Source of the DNA: Diphasiastrum complanatum
Lineage: Eukaryota; Streptophyta; Lycopodiopsida; Lycopodiales; Lycopodiaceae
DNA length: 64,000 nt
Direction: 5' to 3'
NCBI GenBank assembly: GCA_029204225.1
Contig: CM055109.1
Coordinates: 28,600,861-28,664,860, forward strand
Under the pieces are notes generated by a model. That model saw nothing but the letters and a program-made list of their open reading frames with translations, had not been told where the DNA came from and searched no databases. This document shows positions 11,692 through 24,213 of this stretch, piece after piece. The first letter of the stretch is position 1. Every line of letters begins with the position of its first letter. The position numbers and the translations under genes were made by a program.

Positions 11692-12689
11692 TCTATGCTT
11701 CACAAGGACACAAAAATTTTTATTCAGACATGTGATGTTTGTCAGTGAGCACGACGACCTACTCGACAGAACTATGAACTCTTGCATCTGGTTTTATTGC
11801 AAGCACCGTTTGAAAAATGGGGACTAGATTATGTTGGACCTATTCACCCTGCCGCGCAAGGATCTTAGGCCCGATACATTATTGTCACAACTGATTATAT
11901 GACCAAGTGGGTTGAAGCCAAAGCTGTCAAAGTTGCTGATGCAAAATCTACGGCCAAGTTTCTATATGAAAATATTATAATCAGATTTGGATGTCCGATC
12001 GAGATTGTCAGTGACCGGGGTACACACTTTGTCAATCAAACAATAAAGTGTTTACTGGAAGATTTTTTTGTTATACACAGATTTGGTACTCCCTACTATC
12101 TCAGAGGGAATGGCCAAGCTGAATCTTCCAATAAGATTCTCTACACCATTATGACAAAAAAAGTTGAAGCGAGTCGGTCTGATTGGGAACATAAACTGTA
12201 TGCAGCATTATGGGCATTCAAAACCGCTTACAAAAATAGTACAAATCAAGCACCTTTTCAATTGGTTTATGGTCAAGATGCTGTCATGCCGATTGAATTT
12301 TTAATCCCATCCTTACGTATAGCAGCAAGGAACGATTAAATAATGATAAGTCTTTACAACTTCGTCATGAAGCATTGCACAAATTATATGAAACCCGATT
12401 GATGACAGTTCATGCCTTAGCAGCAGAGAAAGCATGCCGCAAGGCATGGCACGATCGTCGATTACACTAAAAAGATCTGAAACCAGGAGATCTGGCATTG
12501 ATGTACAAAACCAAGCTGATCAAGAAAAAGTTGAAGTTTACCGGTGAAGGCCCGTATAAAGTGAAAGAAATCTTGAACTATGGCGCAGTAATTCTTGAGC
12601 ACTTGGATGGACAACAATTTGATACTCCGGTGAATGGCAGCCGATTACGCAAGTTTTGGCAGCCTGCTCCGCCAGTTCAGCAAGTCTGA
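11420..12689 (+). pseudogene. Element A: integrase (degenerate)
   Basis: The HHCC region starts at HEVPDLLMFSHAGMGGGH (about 11590) and, after a stop and frame change, ends with CDVC at about 11731. The catalytic core has all three acidic positions: D in KWGLDYVGP (about 11830), D in VSDRG (about 12010) and E in GQAESSNK (about 12120). A stop replaces an expected Gln after AAQGS at about 11866. The C-terminal GPYKVKEIL motif (about 12550) is the GPY/F module typical of Ty3/gypsy integrases. There is no chromodomain. The frame closes at about 12687. Confidence 0.88.
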
Positions 12690-13543
12690 TCTCAATATTT
12701 TTTTAAAAAAAAAATTAATTGCTTTTCAATTTTTTGTTTGCAGTACTTAATTTGCTAAGATTTTTGAAAAAAGACAGCCAAAAGACAAAAGAAAAAAAAA
12801 AGAAAAAAAGAAAAGTAAAGCAAGAAATAAAAAAAGACCGATGAGCAAAAGTCAAAAAGTCATCAACATAGGCAAAAGAAAGCAGAGTAATTTTTTGATG
12901 GAAAACGACTTAGAAAATTACTGTTTTGGTCAGATTTGGTCTATACAGTACCAGAAATCTTCGCTGAGCTCTCAGACTGTACATCTACTCAGAGATTTAT
13001 CTAATTTAAGGTGGACAAAGGTTTATGTCAAGAGAAAACTTAGTTTTTGAGTTAGGCGAAGTATCACTGATATGCCATTTTCGGAACCTTCGCCGAGCAT
13101 CTTAACCTCATTATGAACTTTCACCGACCTGCTAGATGATCTTAAAATGTTAAAATTAGGTTGACAATAGGTTCAGATTGTGAAAAAATGCATTTATGAC
13201 AATACTTGGGTGAAGGACCCTCCTGGGCGAAGGTTCATCTTTCGCCGGACCTGGAAAATATTCACTTGATAGGTTCAGATCCCCAGAAACCTCTGTCGAG
13301 ATTTTTATAGCCTATTTTCACAATTTTGTATATGCTGCAAATTTTTGTTCTGAACTGATCAGCCAAACTAGTATTCAGTGTAATGGACCCACCAAATTCA
13401 CCTATAAGTTGACTGAATTTGATTCATTCCTCACTTGTGCTAGCGAAGCTCTTGCAAATATTTCTTGCGACCAAAGCCTTTCAAAATTCCTGCATTGCTT
13501 TCTGATACACTTTTACGCGTTTTATATTTCCTTTCTGATCATC
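12690..13543 (+). other. Element A: spacer between integrase and the extra ORF
   Basis: Non-coding, A-rich, with repeated gacaaaag/gtcaaaaag words and several CTTCGCC/GGCGAAGG motifs (about 13080-13260). The same kinds of words fill the 5' leader of the family (53.5-54.3 kb in B; 7.9-8.1 kb in A). It may serve as leader for the downstream ORF. An upstream in-frame ATG at 13409 gives an unlikely hydrophobic N-terminal extension. Confidence 0.5.
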
Positions 13544-16480
13544 ATGTCTTCTACCAATACTTCCCAGTCTCCGCGCTATACTATCCATCGTGATGTCCCA
13601 TCTGCAACGGACATCATGATTCTTCCTAGCACAAGCATGGTCACTCAGTGGATGACCCTTGTGGAGCCGCTGCTCACTACAATGGGTATTCATGAGAGAG
13701 TCTTTTTGGGTCACATCACTATGGATTTCATCACTCTTGCCTTCAGTACGTGGAAGGAAGAGAAATCCAGATTTTATATCACTTTCCAGGGAGCCACACA
13801 TAAGGTGCGCGTCACTGAGGCCTCCCTTGCAGCTATAGGTATAGCATCTGGCACACAGGCCTCACCCAATCATAAGCACGCCAAACAGACCATCAAGCCA
13901 TATATTGACCTCACCAACGATCTGCACTGCACCAATGATGGCTACCTTTTGGAAGCCATCACTGAATTTTCAATCCACGTTGCTGCCCAGTTACTGAATA
14001 ACTTCTTGATGATTGGCAACCTCAAGAAAGACCGCATCACATCACAAATCCTCCATAGGATAGTGGATTCCCACACCAAGTTAGCCAAAGCCCCTCTTGA
14101 ACTGTATAATTGGTTCAAGACTGTTTCTGGTGAGCTCAAACGAGCTATTAAGGCCAATACTAAGCAGCAGTTTGTTGCCGGTTCTTTATTGTCCCTTTTA
14201 GATGCTTCTCACTTAGAAAACAGAATCCATGGCTTCCACCTGGATTCTGTGCTTTCGGTCTATGAAGAAGCACTGACCGAGTCATCTCACCAGGCCTCGA
14301 GTTCTCATAGTCGTCGTCGTCCACGCAGCGGGATTGTTATTCCTGACTCGCCTTCCGCGTCACGACGTCGCACTAGGCATACCTCGTCAGCTGCGCTTCC
14401 ACCCCCTGCCGCTATTCGCACTGAACTTCCCATTCCCTCAGCCTTTGATGCTTCCCTTGCCTGTGCTTCCATTCAAGAACAGTCTGTGACCATTGGGCCT
14501 ACCATTCCCATCACAGCAGCCCAGGCCGCCTCACCCCCACACGCCAAAGCCACCTCACCAAACACACAGTTCTTCATGGATATGTTTGATGATTTTGATC
14601 CCCTTGGGGCCACCAAAAATTTTGAAATGCCCCAGAGCCCTGCGCCCTTTGAACTCCAATCCCCTAGAAGAGGATTCGGACATATCCATGAATCTACTGT
14701 TGGTGTTGAAGATGTCAGCTAACAACCTCATACGAAAGATAGTCCAGCCGCACTTCGGGTCGACAAAGCTGTGAAATCACCAAAATAGTTCGACGCCATA
14801 GTGCCTGAAGGGTTTGAAGAGGAAGACCATTTTGAAGAAGAAGACATAGTGGGCACTATTCCACGCCAACCAAGGACAGCTCCATCAGTCCTCCTGTTGC
14901 TGCTGCCTCCACAACCATCGATTCCGGGGATGCTCTAGGTTTGGTTTCAAGCCTTGCGCAAGTGATCCAGTCGATGCTGGATAAAAAGAAGGAAATGGAA
15001 CAGAGAATTTCTGATCTGGGGTCTGAAAACACTCTGATCAGTTAGAAACTTGTCCAGTTGGATCGAGAGTTGAAGATTGCCAAACAACATGAAGACAAGG
15101 CTGAAGCCGAAAAGAAGTTGGCCCACCAACAAGCTGATCGCTTGAAAGACTATATCAGCTCCCTGCAAAACGCCCTGAAAATCGCATAGGATCAGGTGGA
15201 TAAGGTCGTGCAGGATGCCAAGCAACAGGTGTAGCTGCTGAAGGGGCAATTACAGATGGCTGAACAAGATCGCACGTGGCTTCAAGGTGAATTGGATGCG
15301 ACCACCCTTGAGTATGATGCGTATCTTCAAACACAAATACCAGATCATCCGGTCACACCGACGGAGATTGCATATTTGTTCAAAAAAGTGGAGACATACA
15401 AAGTGGCCCTTCAAAGATTTCAAGGCCACTTTGACAGCTTCAAAGGAGCAGCTTCAACCGAGTTGGCAAAGGCTAAAGAGACCATTACCGCCTATGAAAA
15501 AGCAGTTGCTTGAGTGTTGGAAGCCGGACCACAAATCCCCGTACCGGTCATGCCGCAATTCTCCCCTCCGCACCAAGAAGCCGTACCGATGGATACAAGG
15601 GTTGATTCGAGCACGGACCCAGGGGGGGAGCTCTAGATATAGCAGACCAACCGCCAACCATACCAGCAGTACAAGCGGGTCCATCTTCATCAAGGACAAC
15701 ACCTCTATTCAGAAGGCCCATCAGCGTCGAGGACCAGATCCAGACCTTCTTAAAGCAACATCCACATGAGTCCTCGCGTGGTGGATGGGTTTTGAAGTTT
15801 AAGACCTCCGAGATCGAGGCCAGCAAAGAGTTGGACAAAATACCTGCATTGGGAGAGCAGCCGACATGGAGAATCACGGTTTCTGAGAAAACTCCGAAAT
15901 CAATTAGGAGTTACGTCGCCACCGCTCGCCAATTGCGGGTAGATCCCTATTACGTGCCAATGCCGCGAAGAAATAAATGGAAAGATTTGGGATTGGCTAT
16001 GGACAAAATCACCATCCATAGGCCCAATTGGCCAATCATCCATCAGCCTTACAGCTGGACCATCTCAGTGGATTTCCACCGCGTCTTACAAGCCTATCAA
16101 CGAGAGTATGTCCACTCTCCAAGTCCAACGGTGCGACAATCGGCAATCTTTGCTAAAGATCTAACTCTGTTGGCGTCAGTGGCAACCAGATGGGACGATT
16201 GTCTCCCTCCTCTAGCATTCGATTCAAATAAGCCGATGGCCTAAGAGCAAATCAAAGATCAGTTGCCGGTTGCTCATTTATATTTTTGTGCAGCAATGAT
16301 GGGAGGCTCCTGGGAATCACGCTTCACATCATGGACAACCTCCAAGTAGAATGCCAAAGCCCACCGTTGTTTTTTGCCACACATTTGGATTTTAATACTA
16401 CACACCTCGACTTTATGGAGAAGGTGCAGTACCATTTAATCAAGATTCGGCGTGAAGCCAATAAAACTCCCCAATAACTG
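13544..16480 (+). pseudogene. Element A: large extra ORF (third ORF) with coiled coil, function unknown
   Basis: A sense-strand coding region about 2.9 kb long between integrase and the 3' LTR, where Athila-type elements carry an envelope-like gene. The start MSSTNTSQSPRYTIH at 13544 is preferred over an upstream ATG at 13409. The N-terminal region (to about 14280) is globular, with VFLGHITMDFITLAFSTW; it faintly resembles plant transposon-associated proteins. Then come a Ser/Arg/Pro linker (RRRPRSGIVIPDSPS), an acidic stretch, a coiled coil of about 190 residues (14935-15512; KKKEMEQRISDLGSENTLIS onward) and a C-terminal domain (15780-16350; LDKIPALGEQP, DPYYVP, NWPIIHQPY.WTISVDFHR). No membrane segment or signal peptide is seen in the C-terminal part. 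Stops at 15043, 15187, 15232 and about 15512 and a frameshift near 14670 kill this copy. Related copies lie at 58294 and 61010. Confidence 0.75.
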
Positions 16481-16515
16481 CATATTGCAAATGTTGTGGG
16501 ACCGCCACTAGTTTT

Positions 16516-16526
16516 GGTGGGGGATA
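16516..16526 (+). promoter_or_regulatory. Polypurine tract of element A
   Basis: ggtgggggata ends one base before the TG start of the 3' LTR, as expected for the plus-strand primer site. Confidence 0.75.
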
Positions 16527-16527
16527 C

Positions 16528-17291
16528 TGTTGGAGGGTTTGCGGATCCCAAGGCTAACCCTAGTTAATAAGTGAGAGGGATTTGGCACCCTGCGTGTGTA
16601 AGTCCAACACGATGATCACATAGTTATTTGATTGATTAGTTAAAAGTCAATAAAAGGACTTTAGGCCTTTTTGCGGGACTTTTAATGTCGCAGAGCCTAA
16701 ATGTCAAGTTGGTGAATAAAGTTGGGTTTCCTTCCAATTTTGATGGTTCTCACACTTTTTTAAATTTGAATAAAAAGAGAGGCAAGACCGGACCAATAGG
16801 ATTCAGAGGCCAGGGTCCTCCTCTCTACTATAAGAAGAGACCAACTCGAGTTGCTCCTCATGTTCATTTTCTCATTTCAATAAAGCAGATTGGTTCTCTT
16901 CATAAATGGATTGATGAATGTCCTTGCTCTCTATCACTTTTTCTTTATCTCTCATGCTTAACTGGATTTTGCTAATTGTTGGATCTGAGTGTTATTGGTA
17001 TTGTATGTTATTATATTTTTTATGAGAGAGGAAGGGAGAGAGAGAAAGAGTAAGCTATCTCTGTTGTGGATGTGTAGTGTTAAGGGATTGTAAGTATTAA
17101 GGGATGTGTAGTGTTAAAGAGTAGGGTTAATGGATGTAGAGATAGATGTGAATCTTCCATTCATGTTGAAATCTGAACTAAACTATTGCTCTCACGGGAA
17201 CGAACCAACACGTGACAACTAACTCCGTCTCTTTGATGCTAGATTGACTAGATCTTGGATTCAGGTTAGGCAAGGAAAGAAACCCACTACA
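16528..17291 (+). repeat. 3' LTR of element A
   Basis: Starts TGTTGGAGGGTTTGCGG and ends CCCACTACA, 764 bp. It aligns over its whole length with the 740 bp 5' LTR of element B. It has a TATA-like ctactataag (about 16836), a poly(A)-signal-like caataaagc (about 16880) and, near the 3' end, the cacgggaacgaacc block typical of this branch of plant LTRs. A short internal duplication (ggatgtgtagtgttaa) lies near 17065-17115. Confidence 0.93.
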
Positions 17292-17425
17292 CAATCGTAA
17301 ATTTGCGTGAAAATCCGAGTCGAAAAAGACCTATTTATATAAAAAATTTTGCACGTGTGGAGGAGTGGCGAAGGAACACGTGTCGACGTGTGATTGGTCA
17401 AAATAAATGCACCGTACCTTGAATG

Positions 17426-17583
17426 ATTGATCTGACATCTGTCACGTGCGAGAATGACACGCGTCGATAAGAGATTCGCGCACGTGTCTCAGCCCACGTG
17501 TCCTCATAATTGGGTCATCATTATTAGTACGGACATTCCACGTGGTCTAGTCATCTGACGACACGTGTCTCAGCCCACGTGCA
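17426..17583 (+). repeat. Direct repeat copy 1 (ACGT-rich)
   Basis: gacatctgtcacgtgcgag through cacgtgtctcagcccacgtg is repeated with about 10 percent change at 18062-18208. The two copies lie about 636 bp apart and share order, spacing and most G-box cores. Confidence 0.85.
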
Positions 17584-18061
17584 AACTGGATTCAAAATTA
17601 GACATTTTAAAAAAAAATAACAGAACTAAAGTTCCAAATATCGCTCTCAGGCGCAAACCCCAGGTCCGACAAGCACGTCAAATCAACGTGCGCTCGAGAG
17701 AGATATTTGAAGTTGGAGTATCGGATCCGAGCGCAAGAACAACGAGCAGAAAAGAAAAGGGTAAACTTATGGGTTTTTTCAATCTTATTTAACAAAAGCA
17801 GGGTTTTCATCTTTTTATTAATATTAGAACCAAAAAGCAAGGCCAAACACAAAGTTTCAATGTCGAGGCCAAAATCCCAAAAAAACATTTATGTCCAAGA
17901 TTTGAACAAGGCCTGATGTACCACATATTTGTGTAGAAACAATTAAATGTAGCTCTTACATATCAAATAAATACCATAAGATCCATGTCCTCATCTTTAC
18001 TTATAGGCCAAAAGAAATGGAATTGTAAAAAGATTTTCTAAGCATGTCATGGTAATTTCAC

Positions 18062-18208
18062 GTGTGACATCTGTCACGTGCGAGAATGACACGCGTCGAT
18101 TAGGGATTCGCGCACGTATCTCAGCCCAGGTGGCCTCATAATTGGGTCATCATTGTCAATATGGACATTCCACGTGGTCTAATCATCTGACGACACGTGT
18201 CTTGGCCG
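18062..18208 (+). repeat. Direct repeat copy 2 (ACGT-rich)
   Basis: Second copy of the 17426-17583 repeat, followed within about 30 bases by the TATA-like gtatatataag. One G-box is lost here (cacgtatctc and cccaggtggc replace cacgtgtctc and cccacgtgtc). Confidence 0.85.
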
Positions 18209-18613
18209 TCTTTTCACATGTGCAAAAATTTCGTATATATAAGTTGGAATTTTCATTTTTTTCCGCAAAATTTTCGCTTTTAGCTCCCGATATCGCTCTC
18301 AAGCACGCTCTTTCATCTTTCAAGCTTCCTTTTTGCAAATAATCTCTGTAGATCTTGCGCTCGAAACTGATATTCAGTGCTGGTATCGATCTCAAGCGCC
18401 CTTTCATCGCAATTTTTTTTGTTTTGATCCACTTTTGTTTTGTTCAAACTTCTTTTTGTTAATTTTCTTCTTCCGAGAATGATGGCCAAGACCAAATCCA
18501 CCGCCCGTGCCATCACTACAGTACAACCATCCCATTCTCGTCTTCCCCCTGGTACTGGCTGTAGGCATGGCAGGAAGCAGGTCTGGCTACGGGAGATCAG
18601 AAAACTCCAGAGA

Positions 18614-20823
18614 TCAATCTAGAGACAAAGTTATTTGCATGATCAGGAAAAGGTGTGAAATCCGGGCTATCAAGTCTCTCCATATCAAGCTTACGTACGA
18701 GATATAGCAAATAAAACAGGGATTATGTTGAGCTTTATCAATTCCATTGGCATATAAATGCTTGGTAATCCATTTTTGTTCATTATTGGCATCTTCTTTC
18801 TTATGTAGTGGGACAATATTCTCTTGAATCCATTTCTTGTTTTTTAGAATATCTAGGGTGCTAATCTTACAAAAATCGGCATGCTTATCAATGTCAGTAC
18901 TTGGGTATATAGGTAAAAGTGTCATGAGTTTACGCCACCCATCTTGTAATTCAGAGGCAATATCTTTGATATTAGTATGCTGTAAAATGATATGATTTAG
19001 TTCTCTATCCAAGGAGCGTTTAAGAACTGTACTTCTAATTAAGCTGCCATCCGTCGTTAAAACATGACCAAACTTTGTTGATAAGAAGCCTTTAAGGCAC
19101 TTAAAAGTAGTACAGGAACAGGACTGCAAGTTTTCAACTTGAAAATCACAAAAATTTAAGGGAAGTACTAATCCATTTTAACATTCGGCATGTATGACCA
19201 TCCAAACACAATATCGTATAAGGACTCATGTATAAAGCCAAATAACTGTAAGAAAATGCAAGCATAAAACTGCTTCACATGAATGGTCTCAAACATCCTA
19301 TTGCAGTAAAGTAGATGAAGAAAGAGAGTTTCCTTTTTATTATGCGTAATGAGCTGAAGATGATCCATAGTGTTCCTGATTGCTTCTCTTCTATCGAGAA
19401 CCTTATCATCCTACAAAAATGTCAATCCCTATAAAAGTTCAGCTTCTTGATCGGCAAATCTTCCTTTATACCACTCCCCTGTCCATCTTTGCTTTTGTAA
19501 ATTGTAATTTTTTTTCTTTTTACTCCCACCTTGGCCATATATGACAGAGTTTGGGTTATTGAGGTTAAAAGTGCCCATTCTTTTATTGGAGTTTTGAAAG
19601 AATTTGTCTTGCAACGTGGAAAAGCTGGGTATTTTAAACAGACATTCAATTTCTCTGATGTTTTCAGCATCGCCTAGGTTGGCAAGTAGTTTGGCAAAAA
19701 GATTAGTAGCAAGCTCGATGGAAGCATCTATCATGTGCTGGCGAAGAAAGAGAAAAGTGAAGTGTGCTTTGACAACTTCCCTAGCGAGTTTGTGAAGCCA
19801 TAGAAAAGCATTGAGTTGATTGTGTGTAGAATCTGCAGAAAAGAAAATACTCAGGTGGTTCATCATATACCAGATGGCATGGTCAAACCAGATATTAGAG
19901 GACCGTTCTTGCACTTGTCACCACATCTACATTTGAAGAATGGTCTTTTTCAGTTTCATATTCTAGCTTGATGGAGATTAATTCTATTGAAACCGGTGTC
20001 AAAATGTCCACGGATTCGTGCCCAGGTTTGTTTAGAAGAGTAGCGAGAAGGCTCAAATTTTTTCATACGTATGATATTATCAAAGGCGATAGGAGTCTCA
20101 AGAATGGAGTTTTTGTTTAAAGCAACAAGTTTGCAGGTTTGCACTTCTTTGTCAGTGAGGTGTGCAAGAATAATCCAGAGATCAATAGATATAGGAGCCC
20201 CAGGATTGGAAAAACTCATAAGAGGATTGATCACCAGCATCACATATTACTTGGGAGAATGTTTCAAGTTGTGAGGCACTATCCTCGTCTTTGGACGAGG
20301 GGATGTGGAGGAGGAAGTGACTCATTGATAGTAGGAGTGGGATCAGCAGAACGAGCATCATTTTCTTTTTCAAGATAGGAAAAAACTTTTCTAGTATGAA
20401 AATTACAAAAAATTTCTTCCCTTTCATATTTTTTGGTAAGTCCTGCTAATTCAGTATCATAGTTCTCAATGATACCCACAGGATCAGTCTTGGTTTTAAC
20501 GTACTCCATATAAAGTTTAACGTCCCAATGTAATGTGTCCAAAAGGTCAACCATACAGAGTACCCTATCCTCAGGTCCATCAGCATTACAAGTAGCACGA
20601 TCCGTTCCATTAATAAAACTATGCAGCATAACAACTTTTTTCATGCAAATAATCAGAGTATGAACAAATAGATTAGGGGGAGGAAGGGGCTCCCCGTAAC
20701 CCATCCTCAGGTCCATCAGCATTACAAGTAGCACGATCCGTTCCATTAATAAAACTATGCAGCATAACAGCTTTTTTCATGCAAATAATCAGAGTATGAA
20801 CAAATAGATTAGGGGGAGGAAGG
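18614..20823 (-). pseudogene. Unidentified decayed coding block, minus strand
   Basis: Four overlapping minus-strand frames run in one direction and look like pieces of a single coding region of about 700 codons broken by frameshifts: about 20746-20279 (PEDRVLCMVDLLDTLHWDVK, acidic then Lys-rich), 20243-19956 (SFSNPGAPISIDLWIILAHL), 19914-19429 (helical; LATNLFAKLLANLGDAENIR, then a Lys/Gly-rich YGQGGSKKKKN) and 19400-18614 (LDRELNHIILQHTNIKDIA). No RT, protease or zinc-knuckle motif is present. A PBS-like site lies at its 5' end. It could be a gag-like ORF of a decayed retroelement or an old endogenous virus-like gene; I cannot assign it to a family. Confidence 0.4.
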
Positions 20824-20828
20824 GGCTC
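20567..20828 (-). repeat. Tandem duplication, 136 bp unit
   Basis: atcctcaggtccatcagc begins at 20567 and again at 20703, and both units run to gaggaaggggctcc with about two differences. The 136 bp unit is not a multiple of three, so the duplication itself shifts the minus-strand frame, duplicating LPPPNLFVHTLIICMKK. Confidence 0.92.
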
Positions 20829-20838
20829 CTGATACCAA
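20824..20838 (-). promoter_or_regulatory. PBS-like site upstream of the unidentified block
   Basis: The complement reads ttggtatcaggagcc, one inserted base away from the initiator-Met PBS TGGTATCAGAGC. It sits just before the first codons of the minus-strand block. A second, weaker gtggtatcaaaacc lies about 75 bases further upstream. This suggests an LTR element or pararetrovirus-like leader but does not prove it. Confidence 0.35.
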
Positions 20839-22948
<2,110 letters not shown>

Positions 22949-23032
22949 TAAGTGACAAGTCATGCTTTCAAAATGATAGTATTTAGCTAAAACAAAATCT
23001 CATTTTTGGTCAAGTAATTTGAAAAGCTTAGA

Positions 23033-23464
23033 CAGTTTTTTTCTAACCAGTGGAAAGATTGCGTTCCTTTGATTGAGTTTGCTTCTAACTGTAGCAAACA
23101 TTCTTCTACTGGTTATAGTCTGTTTATGCTGATGTACGGTTTTCAACCTAAATCTCCAGTAAATGTGGAGACAAAGTCTATTAAAATCTAGAGAGTTGCA
23201 GATTTCTTGCATGATATGCAAGAAATGTTGCAAGTGGCCCGTGATTGTATCCGGATAGAGCTAGGCACTATGCTGATCTTAAAAGGTCTCTAGAGATTTT
23301 AAAGTTGATGATTGGGTATATCTTAGGATACCTAAGGATTCTAAGACTATGCATACGAGGAATCATTATAAATTGTCTACCATATATTGTGGACCGTTTT
23401 GGATTATAGAGAAAATTGGTTCTTTAGCTTATGAACTAGATCTTTAGAACAAGTCTACAACTCA
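23033..23464 (+). pseudogene. Ty3/gypsy integrase relic, left part, split by Copia element C
   Basis: With frame changes it reads the end of an integrase core and its C-terminal domain: [37 protein letters not shown], then ARHYADLKR. These match the chromovirus integrase of element D ([26 protein letters not shown]). The frame carries in-frame TAG codons and is inactive. It stops at 23464, where element C is inserted, and resumes at 29671. Confidence 0.8.
23460..23464. repeat. Target site duplication (left) of element C
   Basis: actca directly before the 5' LTR equals actca at 29671-29675 directly after the 3' LTR. Confidence 0.93.
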
Positions 23465-24201
23465 TGTGAAGAACTGAAAAAGATTATCTATGTTAGATAT
23501 AGGGGTCTTATGTCTTTTACATCAAGCATCTAGGTGTAGGATGTTGATAGGAATAAATTTGGCATAGATGGCAAATTATGCATTTCCACTTGTAACGCCA
23601 CTATTGAGCCAAAATAGAGTAAGAGGCTAAACACTTGCTAATTAGAGTGTAGACAAGTGTAAAGTTTTTGTTTGATGAATTCCAAGAGGTCCAATAGGAT
23701 ATAGAGGTGGAACCTTGTGAGGTCCAATAGGAAAATGAGGTGTGCTTGAATATAGTCCAATAGAATTAAGAGGTGCATAGATCAATGATCCAATAGGATC
23801 AAGAGGTGACAAAATGTGGTCCAATCATAGTTAAGCATAGTGGTAGCTCGTGGACCTACTAGTAACATTGTACTCCTCATTTTGAAGTCAATTGATTTGG
23901 TGATTTCATGGATTTTGTGAGTTATTGGATTTCTAGCTTTCTCTCTCTACCCGAGAGCTCTTGATGCATTTTCTCTCTCTACCCGAGGAGAGCAGCTTGT
24001 TTTTACTTAGATTATTTTTTGAATACTTCCCACACGTGTGAGTGAGAGTTGGAAGTGATTGAATGCATGTAGTAGTGTGTTTTTGCCATAGGATTCAAGA
24101 TTGATCTTGAATCTCAATCTAGTCTTGATCTTGGTGCATCTACACACCTTAGGAGATCACAAGTACATGTAGTGGACAGTCCACACGTGTGAAAATCAAC
24201 A
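23465..24201 (+). repeat. 5' LTR of element C
   Basis: 737 bp, TG...CA. It contains two copies of the palindromic cacacgtgtg near its 3' half (about 24032 and 24182) and repeated aatagga/aagaggt words (23685-23800). Confidence 0.97.
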
Positions 24202-24213
24202 TGGTATCAGAGC
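24202..24213 (+). promoter_or_regulatory. PBS of element C
   Basis: tggtatcagagc starts immediately after the CA end of the 5' LTR. It matches the 3' end of initiator tRNA-Met. Confidence 0.95.

Larger units (their letters stand above)
7842..17291 (+). mobile_element. Ty3/gypsy element A, 5'-truncated, with an extra ORF after integrase
   Basis: Homology to element B (52.5-59.6 kb) starts inside the leader at about 7842, so the 5' LTR and PBS are gone. From about 8106 the leader jumps to sequence matching B at about 56070, removing about 2.3 kb that included all of gag except its C-terminal linker. Protease, RT-RNase H and integrase follow in the Ty3/gypsy order, then an unusual large ORF, a polypurine tract and a 764 bp 3' LTR. 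B's Asp-type PBS places the family near the Athila/Tat side of plant Ty3/gypsy. Many stops and frameshifts make it inactive. No TSD can be checked. Confidence 0.9.
17292..18480 (+). promoter_or_regulatory. Promoter-like region dense in ACGT/G-box motifs
   Basis: About nine CACGTG or ACGTG cores fall between 17350 and 17585 (for example gcacgtgtgg, gtcacgtgcg, tccacgtggtc) and about five more between 18060 and 18200. A TATA-like gtatatataag at about 18233-18243 follows the second cluster, and an ATG at 18481 opens a short frame. G-box/ABRE cores bind bZIP and bHLH factors in plants, so this could be a stress-responsive promoter or the U3 of an unidentified element. No downstream gene in this orientation is convincing. 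Confidence 0.5.

Noticed and set aside
13409-13543. Upstream ATG at 13409 as start of the extra ORF
   Set aside because: It adds a hydrophobic, Cys-rich stretch that looks like translated spacer; the Met at 13544 starts the composition typical of the protein.
18481-18622. Short frame starting MMAKTKSTARAITT, recalling the histone H3 N-terminus (MARTKQTARKS)
   Set aside because: Similarity stops after about nine residues, the frame closes after 47 codons and nothing like the histone fold follows. Kept only as part of the promoter-like region.
18614-20823. Assignment to a known endogenous virus family such as rhabdovirus- or pararetrovirus-like genes
   Set aside because: No diagnostic motif (RT, coat zinc finger, nucleocapsid signature) could be pointed to. 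Left as unidentified.
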